NCBI GenBank assembly: GCA_015066805.1
Contig: SVNP01000018.1
Location: 1-46,763 of the forward strand
DNA from: Ruminococcus sp.
GTDB taxonomy: Bacteria; Bacillota; Clostridia; Oscillospirales; Ruminococcaceae
Length of the DNA stretch: 46,763 nucleotides
Reading direction: 5' to 3'
This document shows, one piece after another, positions 7,679 through 14,588 of this stretch; position 1 is the first letter of the stretch, and every line of letters starts with the position of its first letter. The notes below the pieces were generated by a model, which did no database searches, had not been told where the DNA came from, and saw only the letters and a program-made list of their open reading frames with translations. Made by a program: the position numbers and the translations under genes.

Positions 7679-8275
7679 TCAGGCCACCGAACAAATATCC
7701 AGAATCAAGTAGGTTTGATCCTCATCGACAATGGTTTCGCTCCATGCTTCTTCGCTGATGGTCACCTTGTCTCCGTTTTCAGTGCAATACCCTTCACAGG
7801 TAACGATATTCTGCGTAGTGTCCACATTCACAGTCAGGTCATAGGTGATCACTGTCCAACAGGGGTTATGCCCGAATTTAAAAACCAAGGGATATTCCAA
7901 GCCATCCACTGTCATAGCATAGCCAAAATAGCCTTTGTCGCCGGCGGCAAGCTCCACTTTGGCAGAGCCGTCCTCTCGGACAGTCAGCGCATCCCAGCCG
8001 CTGTTCCCCAAGCGGAATATATCACAGCCTGCCATGGTGAAGTTGTCTTCGGTCAGCGTATAGGCTTGACCGTCCACATTTACGGTTACGGTGCCTATAT
8101 TTCGGTTGCCGAAATAAACGCGGCCATAATAAAGGGAATCAAAAAGCTCGGGTTGAAAGGTTCGGAGATACAAAACCATCAGTGCGGTGCCGATGACCAC
8201 CGCTGCAACGACGATCAGGATGATCAAGCTGATCTTTTTGAACTTGCCGGGATTCTTTGTCTGTTGATTGCTCAT
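7679..8275 (-). CDS. Membrane-anchored extracytoplasmic protein, unknown
   Basis: This 198-residue protein has a basic cytoplasmic N-terminus (about 1-18), one membrane segment (about 19-40) and an outer domain of about 155 residues. That domain is rich in beta-prone stretches (VTVNVDGQAYTL, KVELAAGDKGYFGYAMTVDG) that resemble a small Ig-like or jelly-roll fold. I do not recognise a family. The start at 8275 follows AAAGGTGGT by 6 bases; upstream in-frame codons lie across the promoter and were rejected. It is the first gene after a consensus promoter and leads into the hydrolase gene 37 bases further on. Confidence 0.75.
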   Translation of the reverse strand: MSNQQTKNPGKFKKISLIILIVVAAVVIGTALMVLYLRTFQPELFDSLYYGRVYFGNRNIGTVTVNVDGQAYTLTEDNFTMAGCDIFRLGNSGWDALTVREDGSAKVELAAGDKGYFGYAMTVDGLEYPLVFKFGHNPCWTVITYDLTVNVDTTQNIVTCEGYCTENGDKVTISEEAWSETIVDEDQTYLILDICSVA

Positions 8276-8305
8276 ATCAGTACCACCTTTCGGATGATTT
8301 ATTTC

Positions 8306-8334
8306 ATTATACTGGAAAAGATATCCTCTGTCAA
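8306..8334 (-). promoter_or_regulatory. Consensus promoter, minus direction
   Basis: On the minus strand TTGACA (8334-8329), a 17-bp spacer and TATAAT (8311-8306) match the sigma-A consensus exactly. It drives the gene starting at 8275. Its -35 lies one base from the -35 of the divergent trmB promoter. Confidence 0.88.
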
Positions 8335-8335
8335 G

Positions 8336-8364
8336 TTGCATTTTCCGCAGAAATATGCTATAAT
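8336..8364 (+). promoter_or_regulatory. Promoter of the trmB-ispE operon
   Basis: TTGCAT (8336-8341), a 17-bp spacer and TATAAT (8359-8364). Transcription would start near 8371, 38 bases before the trmB ATG at 8409. Confidence 0.8.
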
Positions 8365-8408
8365 GGTAAGAAACCATCCATTTGATTGAAATTAAGGAGT
8401 ATTGTGCT

Positions 8409-9089
8409 ATGAGAATCCGACACAAACCGTGGGCAAAGCCCGAGCTTGCCGCATCGCCTTTCTGCATGGATGACGCCTTTGCCCTGCGTGGAAAATGGCG
8501 CGAATGCTATGCCAGACCCGAACAGCCCTTTTATGTAGAGCTTGGCTGCGGCAAGGGCGGATGGGTCTCTCAGGCGGCAGTACGCAGACCCGAAAACAAC
8601 TATCTTGCACTGGATATCAAAAATGAGATGCTGGGTATGGCAAAGCGCAAAACCGAAGCCGCTTTTGCCGAGGCAGGCAGAGAGCCTGACAACATCCGCC
8701 TTGCCATCCTGAATATCGAGCGTGTTTCCGAGGTGCTTGCCCCCGAAGACGGTGTAGACCGCATCTACATCAATTTCTGCAATCCGTGGCCCAAGGCAAG
8801 CCATAAAAAACGCCGCCTGACGCATCCCAGACAGCTTGTGCAGTATCAGGCTGTTCTGCGGGGTGAGCTGCATTTCAAAACCGATGACGACGATCTGTTC
8901 CATGAATCTGTGGAGTATTTTGAGGAAAGCGGCTGGACGATCCTTTATCGTACCGAAGATCTCCACGCCAATGAGCCGGAAGACAACATCCGTACCGAGC
9001 ATGAGAATATGTTCTCTGCTGAAGGAAAAACCATCAAATTCCTCATTGCAGTCCCCCCAAAAGCACAGGGCACCGAGGAAAAAGCATAA
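8409..9089 (+). CDS. trmB: tRNA (guanine-N7)-methyltransferase
   Basis: This 226-residue cytoplasmic enzyme transfers a methyl group from S-adenosylmethionine to N7 of guanine 46 in tRNA. It shows the SAM-binding motif VELGCGKGGW (about 43-52) and the family motif NFCNPWPKASHKKRRLTHP with its catalytic Asp/Pro-Trp-Pro region. Length is normal. The ATG at 8409 is chosen because AAGGAG ends 9 bases before it; an in-frame ATG at 8382 lies within about 11 bases of the transcription start. It is the first gene of a six-gene run ending at the terminator near 13210-13247. Confidence 0.93.
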   Translation: MRIRHKPWAKPELAASPFCMDDAFALRGKWRECYARPEQPFYVELGCGKGGWVSQAAVRRPENNYLALDIKNEMLGMAKRKTEAAFAEAGREPDNIRLAILNIERVSEVLAPEDGVDRIYINFCNPWPKASHKKRRLTHPRQLVQYQAVLRGELHFKTDDDDLFHESVEYFEESGWTILYRTEDLHANEPEDNIRTEHENMFSAEGKTIKFLIAVPPKAQGTEEKA

Positions 9090-9117
9090 AAAATGCATTT
9101 GCAGGGAGGAAACCGCC

Positions 9118-9327
9118 ATGCCCCAATGGATGTTCAAATCACCCAAAAAGCGGCAGTTTATCAGCTTTGGCTACGGCACACTGCGTAACGACGGGCAGGA
9201 TGAGCAGGTTCCTCTGCGTACCGAAGTGACAAGGCGTGTGGGCAAAAAAGCTGTAAACACGTTAAAATCGCAGTTGAAAAGCTACGCCATAGGCAAGCTC
9301 AAAGATATTCTGCGCCACAAGAAATGA
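9118..9327 (+). CDS. Small basic protein of unknown function (69 aa)
   Basis: This 69-residue protein starts at an ATG preceded by GGGAGGA and is set 28 bases after trmB and 35 before pyrC. It is strongly basic (many Lys/Arg, few acidic residues) and has no membrane segment. Its sequence falls into two parts: a beta-prone front with FISFGYGTLRNDGQDEQVPL and a likely helix (TRRVGKKAVNTLKSQLKSY). I do not recognise a family. The charge and the neighbours would fit nucleic-acid binding, but that is a guess. The good ribosome site and fit within the operon support a real gene. Confidence 0.65.
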   Translation: MPQWMFKSPKKRQFISFGYGTLRNDGQDEQVPLRTEVTRRVGKKAVNTLKSQLKSYAIGKLKDILRHKK

Positions 9328-9362
9328 CCGCTGCCCCATGCAGCCGGAAGGAGTAAACCATC

Positions 9363-10652
9363 ATGCGTACTGTCTGTATCCGCAATGTACGAGCCGTGGA
9401 TGCTGTTCGTGATCTGCAATGCGATATCTTGCTGGAAAACGGCAAGATCGCGCAACTGGGTCAGGATCTTGCCGTAACTGCCGATGTGGAGATCGACGGC
9501 AGCGGCCTGACAGCAATGCCCGGTCTGTTCGATATGCACGTTCACTTCCGTGACCCCGGCCAGACCCACAAGGAGGATCTGGAAACGGGCACCGCCGCCG
9601 CTCTGGCAGGCGGTATTACAGGTGTGCTTTGTATGCCCAACACCACACCCCCCATGGATACTGCGGAAACCGTGGGAGAATTCCTCTCCCGTGCAGCAGA
9701 CTGCGGCATTCATGTGTACCAGACAGGCTGCCTGACGGAAAAAATGCAGGGCAAAGCCCTTGCCGATTATACAGCATTGCAGGCAGCAGGCATTACTGCA
9801 CTTTCCGACGACGGCAGACCCGTTGCCGATACGGCTTTGATGGAGCAGGCAATGATCCGTGCCGCCGCTATGGGAATCCCCGTGGTATCTCACTGTGAGG
9901 ATCTGGAGATCATTGACGGCGGCATCATCCATAAGGGCGAGATCTCCGAGCAGCTTGGTGTCAAGGGCATGGATCGTGCCTCCGAGGACAATATTACCGC
10001 CCGTGAGATCGCACTGGCGAAGAAAAACGGTGTGCCCATCCACATCTGCCATGTCAGCACCGAAGGCAGTGTGGAGATCATCCGTACCGCCAAGGCCGAA
10101 GGTGTACAAGTCACCTGTGAAACTGCACCCCACTATTTTATGCTCACCCATGAAAAGCTGCTGGCGCGGGATGCGGATTACCGCATGAATCCCCCTCTGC
10201 GTACGGAAGCCGATCGCCGGGCCATCATTGCAGGTGTATTGGATGGCACCATTGACTGCATCATCACCGACCACGCACCCCATGCCCCCCAAGAAAAAGC
10301 CGATTTTGAAAAAGCACCCAACGGCATCGTCGGTCTGGAAACCTCCTTGGCGGCAACCCTTACCGCTTTGTATCATACAGGCCTTGTCAGCCTGCAGCAG
10401 ATCGTTGCCATGATGCACCATCATCCCCGCCGCATCCTGGGGTTGCCTGTGTATGACCTCACAGTCGGTGCCCCTGCCGATCTGATCCTTGTGGATACGG
10501 AAAAGGAATGGGTGGTCGAACCAGACGCATTCCGTTCCAGATCCCGCAATACCGCCTTTAAGGGCATGACCCTGAAGGGCAAAAACCGCCTTACCATCGT
10601 GGATGGCGAGATCCGCTACGGGGATGAGGGCTTTGCCCATCTGACCCGATAA
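9363..10652 (+). CDS. pyrC: Dihydroorotase
   Basis: This 429-residue zinc enzyme closes carbamoyl-aspartate to dihydroorotate in pyrimidine synthesis. Class I dihydroorotase marks are present: DMHVHFRDPGQTHKED (metal-binding HxH, about 58-73), CMPNTTPP (about 95), SHCEDLE (metal His), HICHVST (metal His) and DHAPHAP near residue 305 (metal Asp and substrate loop). Length is typical. GGAAGGAG lies about 10 bases before the ATG. No other pyrimidine gene is nearby, so here pyrC is split from the rest of the pathway and embedded in a mixed operon with trmB and ispE. Confidence 0.95.
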   Translation: MRTVCIRNVRAVDAVRDLQCDILLENGKIAQLGQDLAVTADVEIDGSGLTAMPGLFDMHVHFRDPGQTHKEDLETGTAAALAGGITGVLCMPNTTPPMDTAETVGEFLSRAADCGIHVYQTGCLTEKMQGKALADYTALQAAGITALSDDGRPVADTALMEQAMIRAAAMGIPVVSHCEDLEIIDGGIIHKGEISEQLGVKGMDRASEDNITAREIALAKKNGVPIHICHVSTEGSVEIIRTAKAEGVQVTCETAPHYFMLTHEKLLARDADYRMNPPLRTEADRRAIIAGVLDGTIDCIITDHAPHAPQEKADFEKAPNGIVGLETSLAATLTALYHTGLVSLQQIVAMMHHHPRRILGLPVYDLTVGAPADLILVDTEKEWVVEPDAFRSRSRNTAFKGMTLKGKNRLTIVDGEIRYGDEGFAHLTR

Positions 10653-10673
10653 CAAGTGAAGGGAGTTATCATC

Positions 10674-11150
10674 ATGAAGGAAATTTTAGCACTTTTGAAG
10701 CAGAACGCCCGGCTTTCCAACGCAGAGCTGGCCGCTATGACAGGTCATACCGAGGCGGAAGTAGCCGCCATGATCGCAAAAATGGAGCATGAAGGCATCA
10801 TCCGCGGTTACAGTGTCATTGTAGATGATGAACTGGCAGACCATGATATGGTCAGTGCCTATATCGAACTGAAGGTGACTCCCAAGCCCGATTGTGGCTT
10901 TGAGGAGATCGCAAGGGTCATTACCGCTTACCCGGAGGTGGAATCTGTCACCCTCATGTCCGGCGGCTATGATCTGGGTCTGACGGTGCGCGGCTCCAAT
11001 CTGCGGGATATCGCCGCATTTGTGGCACAGCGTCTTTCCGCTCTGGATGGCGTACTTTCCACCGCCACCCACTTTGTACTCAAGCACTATAAGGAAAAAG
11101 GCATCCTGATCATTGAGGAGCCGGATGACGAAAGGAGCGTTGTTTCGTGA
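10674..11150 (+). CDS. Lrp/AsnC family transcriptional regulator
   Basis: This 158-residue protein has an N-terminal winged-helix domain (about 1-50: LLKQNARLSNAELAAMTGHTEAEVAAMIAKM) and a C-terminal RAM/ligand-binding domain (about 65-140, including VESVTLMSGGYDL). Proteins of this family sense amino acids and often control the adjacent metabolic gene. ATG at 10674 is favoured over an in-frame GTG at 10656 because GAAGGGAG sits just before it. Its stop overlaps the aminotransferase start as GTGA, so the two are translationally coupled, and regulation of amino-acid metabolism is the natural inference. Confidence 0.88.
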   Translation: MKEILALLKQNARLSNAELAAMTGHTEAEVAAMIAKMEHEGIIRGYSVIVDDELADHDMVSAYIELKVTPKPDCGFEEIARVITAYPEVESVTLMSGGYDLGLTVRGSNLRDIAAFVAQRLSALDGVLSTATHFVLKHYKEKGILIIEEPDDERSVVS

Positions 11151-12340
11151 TTTCATACGACCGGATCCTTTCCAAGCGCGCACAGGAGATCAAGCCCTCG
11201 GGCATCCGCCGCTTCTTTGATCTGGCAGAAACCATGGAGGGTGTGATCTCTCTGGGCGTTGGTGAGCCGGATTTCCGCACACCATGGGCCATTCGTTCCG
11301 CTGCCATTAACACGCTGGAACGTCAGACCATCGTTTACGGCGCAAACAGCGGCCTGCTGCAGCTCCGCCAGGAGGTTGCCCGCTTTATGGAGCGCAGACA
11401 TGGTCTTTCCTATGACCCCGCCCATGAGCTGTTTATTACCGTAGGCGGCTCCGAGGCTGTGGACCTGACCTTCCGTGCATTGCTGAACCCCGGCGATGAG
11501 GTGCTCATCACCGAGCCCTGCTTTGTCTGCTATGCACCGCTGGTTTCTATGGCAAGCGGTGTGCCTGTGGCTCTGCCAACCCACCACGAGGATGAATTCC
11601 GCCTGACTGCCGATACCCTGAAAGCCGCTTTGGAAGCACACCCCAATGCAAAGCTGCTGGTGCTTTCTTACCCCAATAATCCTACGGGTGCCATTATGAC
11701 CGAAGCAGATTATCGCCCCCTGGCAGAGCTGATCCGCAAAACCGATATGATGGTGCTTTCCGATGAGATCTATTCTGAGCTGACCTATGGCACCAAGCAT
11801 TGCTCCATTGCTACTCTGGAAGGAATGCACGAGCGTACCATTGTGGTCAATGGTTTCTCCAAGGCATTTGCCATGACCGGCTGGCGGCTGGGATGGATGG
11901 CAGGCCCCGAGCCTGTCATTCAGCAGGCATTGAAGATCCACCAGTACGGCATTATGTGTGCCCCCATGGTCAGCCAGCGCGCCGCCATTGAAGCACTGAC
12001 GCACTGCGATGAGGAAGTCAGCCGCATGGCCGAGGAATACGATCATCGCCGCCGCTATATGCTCAAACGCTTTTCGGAAATGGGTCTGACCTGTTTCCCC
12101 CCTGCCGGTGCATTTTATCTGTTCCCTTGCATTTCTGCAACGGGTATGGATGCCGAGACATTCTGCGAAGCCCTGCTGCATGAAGAAAAGGTTGCAGTGG
12201 TGCCCGGTACGGCATTTGGCGAAAGCGGCAAGGATCATGTGCGTATCTCCTATGCCTATTCTCTCAAGCATCTGACCGAGGCTGCTGACCGTATGGAACG
12301 GTTCATCCGGCGTCATGTAAAGGAGAACGGCGCAAAATGA
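11147..12340 (+). CDS. Class I/II PLP-dependent aminotransferase
   Basis: This 397-residue fold-type I aminotransferase has SYPNNPTGA (cofactor and substrate contact), DEIYSELTYG (Asp to the PLP ring nitrogen), the Schiff-base Lys in VNGFSKAFAMTGWRLGW, and a C-terminal RISYAYS with the substrate-carboxylate Arg. The sequence is of the aspartate/aromatic aminotransferase-like type that is common beside Lrp/AsnC genes in Clostridia; the amino-acid preference cannot be read from sequence. It starts with GTG at 11147, inside the stop of the regulator, with GAAAGGAG upstream. Its stop overlaps the ispE start as ATGA. Confidence 0.9.
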   Translation: MISYDRILSKRAQEIKPSGIRRFFDLAETMEGVISLGVGEPDFRTPWAIRSAAINTLERQTIVYGANSGLLQLRQEVARFMERRHGLSYDPAHELFITVGGSEAVDLTFRALLNPGDEVLITEPCFVCYAPLVSMASGVPVALPTHHEDEFRLTADTLKAALEAHPNAKLLVLSYPNNPTGAIMTEADYRPLAELIRKTDMMVLSDEIYSELTYGTKHCSIATLEGMHERTIVVNGFSKAFAMTGWRLGWMAGPEPVIQQALKIHQYGIMCAPMVSQRAAIEALTHCDEEVSRMAEEYDHRRRYMLKRFSEMGLTCFPPAGAFYLFPCISATGMDAETFCEALLHEEKVAVVPGTAFGESGKDHVRISYAYSLKHLTEAADRMERFIRRHVKENGAK

Positions 12341-13200
12341 TCGGAAATACGCTGGTTTTGCAGGTGCCTGCCAAAATCAATCTCTCTTTGGATATTACCG
12401 GCAGACGTGCAGACGGATACCATACCCTGAGCAGCGTATTTCAGACCGTTTCGGTGTATGATACTCTGACACTTACAAAAACCGGTGCAGAAACGCCTTT
12501 TTCTCTTACCTGCAATGTGGATGGCATCCCCTGCGATGAGAGAAATCTGGTGGCAAAAGCTGCCGTGGCTCTGCTTGGAGAATCCCCCTGCGGCGTGAGC
12601 ATCCACCTGGAAAAGCAAATTCCCTCACAGGCAGGCATGGGCGGCGGCAGTGCAGATTGTGCAGCGGCCCTGCTGGGTATCCGCAAGCTGCTTGCGCTGC
12701 CGGTTACCGATGAGATGCTCCATGCCATGGCAGTAAAGCTGGGTGCGGATGTTCCGTTCTTTTTGGTGGGCGGCACTGTGCTTGCACAGGGCATCGGCGA
12801 TGTGCTGACCCCTCTTGCACCCATCTCCCAACGAATCTTAGTCATTGCCAAGGGGAATGAGGGTATCTCCACACCTGTGGCATACAAACAGATTGACGCC
12901 CTGACAGAACCGCTCCCCACCTATACCGAGAATGTTCTGGCGCATCTGGGGTGTGATGATCTGTTTTCTTTCTGCGGCAATGCCTTTGATGCCGTTGCAG
13001 ATAATGAGGAAATCCGCCTGATCCGCAGAATCATGCGGCAGCACGGCGCAAATCCGGTGCTTTCCGGCAGCGGTGCGGCAGTGTTCTGCGGTATGAGTGA
13101 CCTTGCATCTGCACAGGCCTGTGTGGAGGAGCTTGCATCCGCCGGGGTACCCTTTGCCATGGTTTCCCATACTACCTCTTGTGGGGTAAAGGGGCTGTAA
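12337..13200 (+). CDS. ispE: 4-diphosphocytidyl-2-C-methyl-D-erythritol kinase
   Basis: This 287-residue GHMP kinase phosphorylates CDP-methylerythritol in the non-mevalonate isoprenoid pathway. It shows the N-terminal substrate motif PAKINLSLDITGRRADGYH (about 9-27), the ATP-binding loop PSQAGMGGGSADCAAAL (about 93-109) and the C-terminal GHMP motif VLSGSGAAVF (about 238-247). Length matches the family. Translation is coupled to the aminotransferase through an ATGA overlap. It is the last gene before the terminator at 13210-13247. Confidence 0.94.
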   Translation: MIGNTLVLQVPAKINLSLDITGRRADGYHTLSSVFQTVSVYDTLTLTKTGAETPFSLTCNVDGIPCDERNLVAKAAVALLGESPCGVSIHLEKQIPSQAGMGGGSADCAAALLGIRKLLALPVTDEMLHAMAVKLGADVPFFLVGGTVLAQGIGDVLTPLAPISQRILVIAKGNEGISTPVAYKQIDALTEPLPTYTENVLAHLGCDDLFSFCGNAFDAVADNEEIRLIRRIMRQHGANPVLSGSGAAVFCGMSDLASAQACVEELASAGVPFAMVSHTTSCGVKGL

Positions 13201-13209
13201 ACTTATAAT

Positions 13210-13247
13210 AAAAAGGTCGATACCTTTTAAAGGTATCGACCTTTGTT
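13210..13247. terminator. Bidirectional terminator after ispE
   Basis: A 13-bp stem (AAAGGTCGATACC 13212-13224 with GGTATCGACCTTT 13232-13244). The T-rich tail is modest on the plus strand (TTTGTTT) and better on the minus strand (TTTTTATTATAA), so it can end both ispE and the convergent membrane-protein gene. Confidence 0.85.
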
Positions 13248-13681
13248 TAACTCGATGTACTTACTGCACTCATTCTTTTTTGTTTAGCAGCACCAATAAA
13301 GCCCATGACGGTAATCGGCAGTCCGAATATAAAGTATATTGGGAAACAGAGCGTTCCAAGCAAATAGAGGATTGCAGCAAATTTGGCAAATCCGCTTTTT
13401 TTCGATACAAAGCCCAGCCAACCATTCAAACAGCCCAATACAAATGCAACTATATGAAGGCAAAGCAAAATCAAAATAATATTCAGTACTAAGAATGTGG
13501 ATGATTCTATGTTGAGCATATCAAACAGAACTTCATAGGTCAACTTCATGCTTTCAATAAAATCAGTTATGCCGTATTTGATAATAGGGGAGCCAAAATA
13601 CCACAATAGATATCCGCCATACAATAACGAAAGCAGATTTGCTGCAAGCAATACCTTACTTCTCATAACCCATTTCCTCAT
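13247..13681 (-). CDS. Small multi-pass membrane protein, unknown
   Basis: This 144-residue protein has about three to four hydrophobic segments (near 8-28, 55-80, 100-130) and short polar loops. I do not recognise a family. Its ATG at 13681 overlaps the stop of the upstream lipoprotein gene (ATGA); a second in-frame ATG at 13666 has a better-placed GAGG and could be the true start. It is co-transcribed with the lipoprotein from the promoter at 14234-14262, which lies under two palindromes next to an XRE regulator gene. A lipoprotein plus membrane partner under a dedicated regulator suggests an envelope response, but this is inference. Confidence 0.7.
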   Translation of the reverse strand: MRKWVMRSKVLLAANLLSLLYGGYLLWYFGSPIIKYGITDFIESMKLTYEVLFDMLNIESSTFLVLNIILILLCLHIVAFVLGCLNGWLGFVSKKSGFAKFAAILYLLGTLCFPIYFIFGLPITVMGFIGAAKQKRMSAVSTSS

Positions 13682-14187
13682 TCTGCTATTTCAAGCATCT
13701 TTTTGTTGACTCGATTTACTACGTCGAGATAATATGCCATTTCTGCGTTATTCATTTCTTCATTCTCCCATTTTTCAAAATCCGAAACAAATTTGGCATA
13801 CTTACTCATATAATCTGCATATTCCAGAAGAAGGTTTAGATCACTTGGGTTCTCGTTGTATTTTTTCATAAACGCCACATATTCATCCATAAACTCTTCG
13901 TAGCTGTCCATTGCTGCTTTCATTTCAGGACGAATCTCCGCAGAGGAGGAGGTTGTTGTTTCAATTGTAGTTGTTGTAGTGGTTGTGTTTGCATCTTCTG
14001 AACCGGTAGTAGTCCCTTCCTGCGTCGTAGTGGTTGTAGTTATTATGGTTGTGGTAGTCGTTGTGATGCCGGAAGTGGTTGACATTCCCACATCTGCGGT
14101 GGATTCCTGCGGTGGGGTCATACTACAGCCACAAGTCAAAAGCAAAGCAGTAGCAGAGAGTATTGCCATAATTTGTTGTTTGCTCAT
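13678..14187 (-). CDS. Thr-rich lipoprotein (DUF6591-like)
   Basis: This 169-residue protein begins with a lipoprotein signal (MSKQQIMAILSATALLLTCGC) and continues with a long Thr-rich spacer (about 35-80) that should hold the C-terminal domain off the membrane. The C-terminal domain (about 85-169) is helical and acidic (MKAAMDSYEEFMDEYVAFMKKY, split by ENPSDLNLLLEYADYMSKY) and resembles the DUF6591 family seen in Ruminococcus; I recall this from memory and it needs a profile search. GGAGGA lies 6 bases before the ATG at 14187. It is the first gene of a two-gene unit with a consensus promoter and a divergent XRE regulator. Confidence 0.78.
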   Translation of the reverse strand: MSKQQIMAILSATALLLTCGCSMTPPQESTADVGMSTTSGITTTTTTIITTTTTTQEGTTTGSEDANTTTTTTTIETTTSSSAEIRPEMKAAMDSYEEFMDEYVAFMKKYNENPSDLNLLLEYADYMSKYAKFVSDFEKWENEEMNNAEMAYYLDVVNRVNKKMLEIAE

Positions 14188-14209
14188 AATAATTCCTCCG
14201 TCATCATAT

Positions 14210-14230
14210 AATATCCCGAATTGGGATATT
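14210..14230. promoter_or_regulatory. Palindromic operator 1
   Basis: A perfect inverted repeat: AATATCCC, 5-bp spacer GAATT, GGGATATT. It covers the expected transcription start (about 14227) of the lipoprotein promoter. It shares TATnCC-N5-GGnATA with operator 2, whose centre is 24 bp away. It is likely a site for the adjacent XRE regulator. Confidence 0.7.
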
Positions 14231-14231
14231 T

Positions 14232-14256
14232 TTATTATACCAGAATGGTATAATAA
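14232..14256. promoter_or_regulatory. Palindromic operator 2
   Basis: A perfect inverted repeat: TTATTATACC, 5-bp spacer AGAAT, GGTATAATAA. It contains the -10 box of the minus-strand lipoprotein promoter (14239-14234) and most of its spacer, and also a TATAAT (14249-14254) for the plus-strand regulator gene. A protein bound here would block both promoters. Confidence 0.72.
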
Positions 14257-14262
14257 TGTCAA
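14234..14262 (-). promoter_or_regulatory. Consensus promoter for the lipoprotein operon
   Basis: On the minus strand TTGACA (14262-14257), a 17-bp spacer and TATAAT (14239-14234). A perfect sigma-A match, yet buried in operator 2, so it is likely strong when derepressed. Confidence 0.85.
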
Positions 14263-14275
14263 GAGGTTTTGTGCT

Positions 14276-14482
14276 ATGAGATTGAAAAATTTGCGAAAAG
14301 AACGTGGCATCACGCAGCTCCAGCTTGCCCTTGCCCTGAATTTGAACCAAAACGCCATCAGCCGCTACGAAAACGGCACCCGTGAGGCAGACTATCACAC
14401 CTTGATTTTACTGGCTGATTATTTTAAGGTTTCCATTGATTATCTATTGGAACGCACCGATAACCCCACATATTTTCCGTAA
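14276..14482 (+). CDS. Small XRE-family HTH regulator
   Basis: This 68-residue protein is essentially a single helix-turn-helix domain: LRKERGITQLQLALALNLNQNAISRYENG is the classic XRE HTH, and YHTLILLADYFKVSIDYLLERTDN is its closing helices, as in phage-type Cro/C1 and SinR-like proteins. There is no sensor domain. AAGAGG lies 9 bases before the ATG. It is divergent from the lipoprotein operon, and the two palindromes between them are its probable targets. The plus-strand -10 TATAAT (14249-14254) has no good -35, which suggests weak, autoregulated expression. Confidence 0.85.
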   Translation: MRLKNLRKERGITQLQLALALNLNQNAISRYENGTREADYHTLILLADYFKVSIDYLLERTDNPTYFP

Positions 14483-14518
14483 ATCCGCAAGGCAACAGGC
14501 TTTGCGGATTTTGTATTT
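14481..14518 (+). terminator. Terminator of the XRE gene
   Basis: A 10-bp stem (AAATCCGCAA 14481-14490 with TTGCGGATTT 14502-14511) starts within the stop codon and is followed by TTGTATTTTA. Confidence 0.75.
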
Positions 14519-14534
14519 TACCGATGTTGATGTA

Positions 14535-14572
14535 CAAAAAACCCGCATGGAATCTTCCATGCGGGTTTTGTT
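14535..14572 (-). terminator. Terminator of nifJ
   Basis: A nearly perfect stem (AAAACCCGCATGGAA with TTCCATGCGGGTTTT, 2-nt loop) lies 17 bases past the nifJ stop. On the minus strand it ends in a run of T. Confidence 0.9.
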
Positions 14573-14588
14573 GTATTCAGGCTAAGAA

